This document shows positions 60,198 through 64,000 of a stretch of 64,000 nt of DNA, one piece after another. The DNA lies in the NCBI GenBank assembly GCA_040905905.1, contig JBBDQN010000027.1, forward strand, positions 1 to 64,000, written 5' to 3'. The notes under the pieces were generated by a model that saw only the letters and a list, made by a program, of their open reading frames with translations, was not told the DNA's origin and did not search any database. This DNA comes from JAICND01 sp040905905 (GTDB lineage Bacteria; Actinomycetota; Acidimicrobiia; Spongiisociales; ZC4RG35). The translations under genes and the position numbers were made by a program. Within the stretch, counting starts at the first letter, position 1, and the number at the start of each line of letters is the position of its first letter.

Positions 60198-63041
60198 TCA
60201 AGGTGCGTAGGCCTCCAAAGGTGGGCAGGAACACATGAGATTGCGGTCGCCACTGGCCCCATCGATCCGCGAGACCGGGGGCCAGTATTTCCCAAGACGG
60301 AGAGCCGGCACCGGATAGGCGGCCGTTTCCCGGGAATAAGACCGGTCCCAGGGCTCCCCCAGCAGGTCCGCGGCGGGGTGGGGGGCGTGCCGTAGGGGGC
60401 TCTCGGCGGCGGCGATCACTCCTTCTTCAACCAGTGCGATCTCCGATCGGATCGTGATCATCGCCTCGCAGAACCGGTCGAGCTCTGACAGGGACTCACT
60501 TTCGGTTGGCTCCACCATCAGAGTCCCCGCCACCGGGAAACTCAGGGTGGGGGCGTGAAATCCGTAGTCTGCCAGCCGTTTGGCGACATCTTCGGCGCTG
60601 ATCCCGGTCACCCTGGTGAGCGGGCGGATGTCGAGAATGCACTCATGAGCGACCCTTCCCGACCTGCCGCGGTAAAGCACCGGGAAGTGTGGGTGCAGCC
60701 TCGCCGCCAGGTAGTTGGCATTGAGAATGGCCACTTCTGTGGCACGGGAAAGTCCCGCTCCCCCCATCAGACGGATGTAGGAATAGGAGATCGGCAGGAT
60801 TCCGGCCGATCCCCAGGGGGCGGCCGCCACGGGTCCGATCCCGGTCGCCGGCCCTGCCTCAGGCCGCAGCGGGTGGTTGGGGAGGAAAGGAGCGAGGTGG
60901 GCCTTGACTCCCACCGGCCCCACCCCGGGCCCACCGCCGCCGTGGGGGATGGTGAAGGTTTTGTGCAAGTTGAGATGGGAAACGTCGGCTCCGAAGTCAC
61001 CTGGTCGGGCCACCCCGACCAGGGCATTGAGGTTGGCGCCGTCGACATAGACCTGTCCCCCGTTCTGATGGACGACATCGGCCAGATGACGGACATCCTC
61101 TTCGAAGACCCCGTGGGTGGATGGATAGGTAATCATCACAGCGGCCAGCCGTGGCGAGTGATCCATGGCTTTGCGCTCGAGATCGTCGAGGTCGACGTTG
61201 CCGCGCTCATCGCATGCAACCACCACCACCTCCATCCCGGCCATGGTGGCCGAGGCGGCATTGGTTCCATGTGCGGAAGCCGGGATCAAACACACGGTCC
61301 GGTCGTTATCGCCCCGGCTTCTGTGATAGGCACGGATGGCCAATAGCCCGGCCAGTTCGCCCTGGGAGCCGGCGTTGGGTTGGAGCGAGACCTTGTCGTA
61401 TCCGGTCATCTCTTCGAGGTAGCTTTCCAATCGGGTGATCAACTCCATGTAACCCGCCGCCTGTTCGATCGGGACAAATGGGTGGATCTGCGCAAAGCCG
61501 GGCCAGGTGATCGGAATCATCTCGGTGGTGGCGTTGAGTTTCATCGTGCAAGACCCCAGCGGGATCATGCTCCGATCAAGAGCGAGATCTTTGTCCGATA
61601 GGCGACGCAGGAAGCGAAGCATCTCGTGCTCGGAGTGATAGCGATGGAAAACCTCGTGGCCGAGAATCTCCCCTTCGCGGCAGAGTTCTGCGGGCACACC
61701 CAACGTCTCCTTCCCGGAAGCGGTAGCGCCGAAGGCCGCCAACACCTCCTCCAGGACCCCCGTGGTGCTGGTTTCGTCAAAGGTGATGCCGACCCTGGCG
61801 TCGTCGACCCGGCGAAGGTTGATGCCCCGCTCGAGGGCCGCGGCCATGATTTCCTCGACCCGTCCGGGTACCACAACGGTGACCGTATCGAACCAGGAGC
61901 CGTTGTCGAGGTCCACCCCTGCATCCGTCAGCGCCGCCGCCAACCGGTTGGCCAGCGAGTTGACCTGGCGAGCCATCCTCACCAACCCGTCCGGCCCGTG
62001 CCAGCAGGCATATAGGGCAGCGATGACCGCCAGGAGAACCTGCGCGGTGCAGACGTTGGAAGTGGCCTTTTCGCGACGGATGTGCTGCTCGCGAGTTTGG
62101 AGAGCCAGACGGAAAGCGGTTCTCCCTTCCGAGTCGCGGGCGACCCCTACCAACCGGCCCGGTATTGCTCGGACCATCGACTCCCTGGTGGCGATGAATC
62201 CGGCGTGTGGACCACCAAAGCCGAGGGGAACCCCGAATCTCTGGGCGGAACCGACCGCGATGTCCACGCCGATCGCGCCGGGGGGGCGAAGGATCGTCAA
62301 CGCCAGGAGATCGGTCACAGCCGCCGTGATGGCCCCGGCGGCGTGTGCTTGCTCGACAATCCCCGCATGATCAGCCAGTCCGCCGGTCGAGGTGGGGTAG
62401 GCCAAAAGGATCCCGAAGGCAAGCTCAGGTTTGAAATCGGCGGGTGAGCTCACCCTGACTTCGATTCCGATGGCTTCGGCCCGGGTGCGGACGACCGCGA
62501 TGGTCTGGGGGTGACAGCCATCGTCCACGAAGAAGACCTTCCTGTCACCGGCCGCGAGACGGCGGCACATTGCCATTGCCTCCGCCGCCGCCGAGGACTC
62601 ATCGAGGAGGGAGGCGTTGGCGATCTCCAAACCGGTGAGGTCGGCCACCATCGTCTGGAAGGTGAGCAGCAGTTCGAGTCGGCCCTGGGAGATCTCCGCC
62701 TGGTACGGGGTATAGGCCGTGTACCAGGCCGGGTCTTCGAGGACGTTGCGCAAGATCACCGGAGGGGTGTGGTTGTTGTGAAAGCCCAACCCGATCAGAG
62801 AGGTCAGAACCTGATTGCGGGCTGCCAGCCCTGCCAACTCCCGCAGGGTTTCTGGCTCCGACAGACCCTCGGCAAGGGCGAGCGGATCCCTGGAGCGGAT
62901 CGAGCCGGGCACGGTCTCGTTGATGAGTTCGGCGAGGGTTCCGGCGTCTATCTCGGCCAACATCTTGTCGATGTCGTCGGGGCGCGGGCCGATGTGTCTG
63001 CTGGCAAAACCCATCGGTGGGTCCTGGGTCGTCGGGGTCAC
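60198..63041 (-). CDS. gcvP: Glycine dehydrogenase, P-protein of the glycine cleavage system
   Basis: 947 residues, the full single-chain bacterial form. PLP-dependent decarboxylation of glycine with transfer to lipoyl H-protein. The N-terminal half shows FASRHIGPRPDDID and the NLLDESSAAAEAM-like ANASLLDESSAAAEAM. The C-terminal half holds the PLP Lys in NLHKTFTIPHGGGGPG and GSCTMKLNATTEM. The GTG at 63041 has GAGGAG upstream. No gcvT or gcvH is adjacent. A glycine riboswitch precedes it, so expression should rise with glycine. Confidence 0.96.
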   Translation of the reverse strand: MTPTTQDPPMGFASRHIGPRPDDIDKMLAEIDAGTLAELINETVPGSIRSRDPLALAEGLSEPETLRELAGLAARNQVLTSLIGLGFHNNHTPPVILRNVLEDPAWYTAYTPYQAEISQGRLELLLTFQTMVADLTGLEIANASLLDESSAAAEAMAMCRRLAAGDRKVFFVDDGCHPQTIAVVRTRAEAIGIEVRVSSPADFKPELAFGILLAYPTSTGGLADHAGIVEQAHAAGAITAAVTDLLALTILRPPGAIGVDIAVGSAQRFGVPLGFGGPHAGFIATRESMVRAIPGRLVGVARDSEGRTAFRLALQTREQHIRREKATSNVCTAQVLLAVIAALYACWHGPDGLVRMARQVNSLANRLAAALTDAGVDLDNGSWFDTVTVVVPGRVEEIMAAALERGINLRRVDDARVGITFDETSTTGVLEEVLAAFGATASGKETLGVPAELCREGEILGHEVFHRYHSEHEMLRFLRRLSDKDLALDRSMIPLGSCTMKLNATTEMIPITWPGFAQIHPFVPIEQAAGYMELITRLESYLEEMTGYDKVSLQPNAGSQGELAGLLAIRAYHRSRGDNDRTVCLIPASAHGTNAASATMAGMEVVVVACDERGNVDLDDLERKAMDHSPRLAAVMITYPSTHGVFEEDVRHLADVVHQNGGQVYVDGANLNALVGVARPGDFGADVSHLNLHKTFTIPHGGGGPGVGPVGVKAHLAPFLPNHPLRPEAGPATGIGPVAAAPWGSAGILPISYSYIRLMGGAGLSRATEVAILNANYLAARLHPHFPVLYRGRSGRVAHECILDIRPLTRVTGISAEDVAKRLADYGFHAPTLSFPVAGTLMVEPTESESLSELDRFCEAMITIRSEIALVEEGVIAAAESPLRHAPHPAADLLGEPWDRSYSRETAAYPVPALRLGKYWPPVSRIDGASGDRNLMCSCPPLEAYAP

Positions 63042-63097
63042 TCGTCACGCTCCTCGCGTTGTCCCCGACTGTCGGCCTCATACCTCCAGCCATGCCT

Positions 63098-63193
63098 ACG
63101 CGGGTGGTCCTTAAGCCTGAGAGTTTCCGGGGAACGGTTGCCCCTTCGGCGACTTTCCGGACCTTTGGTCCCGAGAGTCTCTCCCACCTGCGT
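63098..63193 (-). ncRNA. Glycine riboswitch, single aptamer
   Basis: On the minus strand the aptamer reads GGGAGAGACTC, GCCGAAGGGGCAA and AACTCTCAGGC followed by AAGGACCA, the hallmark conserved blocks. P1 pairs ACGCAGGTGG (63193-63184) with CCACCCGCGT (63107-63098), with one G-U. It lies about 57 bp before the gcvP start. Only one aptamer is visible. Confidence 0.9.
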
Positions 63194-63207
63194 CACAGGC
63201 AGGGCTG

Positions 63208-63213
63208 ATGATA
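63208..63213 (-). promoter_or_regulatory. Probable -10 box (TATCAT) for riboswitch-gcvP transcript
   Basis: TATCAT on the minus strand sits so that transcription would start near 63200, just before P1 of the riboswitch. The -35 region is weak (AAGGTG at 17 bp spacing). Confidence 0.5.
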
Positions 63214-63409
63214 CTGCCCCAACTGTCCAACACCTTGGCGCTTGGACGGCAGGATCGGTTGCGGGCGACAAGGGGTCACCGATATGATCGCCAAAGCCGC
63301 CCGGTGTCCCCACACCGGCGGTACCCCAACCCCACGACAGGGATTGGAGCGGGACACCCTGGCACCCGCTGATGGAGACCCTGTCGGGCTCTTCCTCGAG
63401 AAGAGCAAT

Positions 63410-63445
63410 GCGGGGCTCCGGTTTCCCCCCTTACCGGAGCCCCGC
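63410..63445. terminator. Terminator hairpin after ychF
   Basis: GCGGGGCTCCGGT (63410-63422) and ACCGGAGCCCCGC (63433-63445) form a 13-bp stem with a 10-nt loop, 10 bp past the ychF stop. A second short hairpin, GCTCTT/AAGAGC (63388-63406), follows in the minus direction. Confidence 0.75.
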
Positions 63446-63454
63446 CCCTTCTTT

Positions 63455-64000
63455 CTACACCGAAAACCGAACCACCAGCACGTCAGCCGGTTGGACCACG
63501 TAACTTTTTCCCTCGACCCGGATCCGACCCTGGCGTTTGGCTTCGTCCCAGCCACCAGAAACGATCACATCGTCCATCGTCGCAACCTCGACCCGGATAA
63601 ACCCTCTTTCCAGATCCGAATGAATCCTGCCTGCCGCCTCCGGTGCCAGAGCCCCGGCCCGCACCGTCCACGCTCGCGACTCCTTCGGTCCCACCGTATA
63701 GAAGGAGATCAACCCCAGGCTCTGATAGGCCGCTCGCACTATCCGGGCCAGAGCCCCCTCACCCAGACCCAAACCCTCGGACAACTCTGCCCGGTCATCT
63801 GCGGCCAAACGAGAGGTTTCCTCCTCGATTTGGGCCGAGACCGCCACGACCACGTCCCCAGCCGGAACCACCCGTTGCACCGCCGCCGCCAACTCGTCGA
63901 CCCCCACCGCCGACTCACCGTGGTTGATAACCCAAACCGCCGGTTTCATCGTCAGCGGGGCCGAGTCGCGCATCGCCTGGATGGTCTCGGGGGCCCATGT
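63455..64000 (-). CDS. ychF: YchF/OLA1-type ATPase, C-terminal part (runs off the window)
   Basis: The last about 181 residues of the protein, beginning with TWAPETIQAMRDSAPLTMKP at the window edge. The end of the G-domain (MKPAVWVINHGES) is followed by the coiled-coil region and the TGS-like C-terminal domain: LGLISFYTVGPKESRAWTVRAG, AAGRIHSDLERGFIRVEV, GRIRVEGKSYVVQPADVLVVRF. These are strongly diagnostic of YchF, a ribosome-associated ATP-preferring GTPase-fold protein. The N-terminus and P-loop lie beyond 64000. Confidence 0.93.
   Translation of the reverse strand, partial: TWAPETIQAMRDSAPLTMKPAVWVINHGESAVGVDELAAAVQRVVPAGDVVVAVSAQIEEETSRLAADDRAELSEGLGLGEGALARIVRAAYQSLGLISFYTVGPKESRAWTVRAGALAPEAAGRIHSDLERGFIRVEVATMDDVIVSGGWDEAKRQGRIRVEGKSYVVQPADVLVVRFSV

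Overview
The window is a high-GC, densely packed bacterial chromosome segment, most likely from an actinobacterium. An Acidimicrobiia-like lineage is my best guess; this is inference, because no rRNA is present. Supporting signs are frequent GTG and TTG starts, many 4-bp ATGA/GTGA overlaps, a 13E12-type HNH endonuclease with a mycobacterial-style SOS box, a lysine/alanine-rich nucleoid protein resembling the HupB tail, a CRIGERSSH sulfurtransferase, and recurrent TANNNT boxes 6-8 nt upstream of start codons (leaderless genes). I see no tRNA, rRNA, CRISPR array or intact mobile element.

Region 1 (43-18829, all minus strand) is a nearly gapless run of 15 genes. Transcription starts at an NfuA-type Fe-S protein. 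It then passes through a membrane protein, an ABC ATPase and permease, a coiled-coil membrane protein with a Gly-Gln repeat, MoxR, DUF58 and two VWA proteins: a MoxR/BatA-type envelope system fused to an ABC-2 exporter. Downstream are an AI-2E-type permease, an unknown membrane protein, MogA/MoaB-, XdhC- and CoxG-like molybdenum-hydroxylase accessory genes, and an odd cupredoxin/beta-helix/PLDc_N lipoprotein.

Region 2 (18905-26695) is housekeeping: an ATP-grasp ligase, an MFS transporter, phosphofructokinase, a beta-propeller lipoprotein coupled to an S9 peptidase, thiamine pyrophosphokinase and a MmcQ/YjbR protein.

Region 3 (26760-38739) is an accessory, eroding stretch. It holds a Rieske pseudogene, the SOS-box HNH gene, several lipoproteins (one frameshifted), an ArsR/AHSA1-VOC pair, a 5'-truncated GNAT gene, two divergent class III cyclases, two SRPBCC proteins, a SnoaL-like protein and an IS110-type transposase relic.

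Region 4 (38740-49254) contains an L,D-transpeptidase, a four-gene acyl-CoA operon (CaiB, FadD, SDR, acyl-CoA dehydrogenase), SIMPL-MalQ, a long bidirectional terminator, a rhodanese divergent from SufE, and an adenosine deaminase that appears to begin at an ATC codon.

Region 5 (49255-64000) carries an SDR, MurI, a MerR-like protein, menaquinone genes (menF, menD, menC) with a small cytochrome c, divergent ManC and mannosylglycerate synthase (a two-gene compatible-solute module), the Lys/Ala-rich nucleoid protein, a degenerate-Nudix protein, a disordered protein with a zinc-ribbon-like tail, glycine dehydrogenase behind a glycine riboswitch, and the 3' part of ychF running off the edge.
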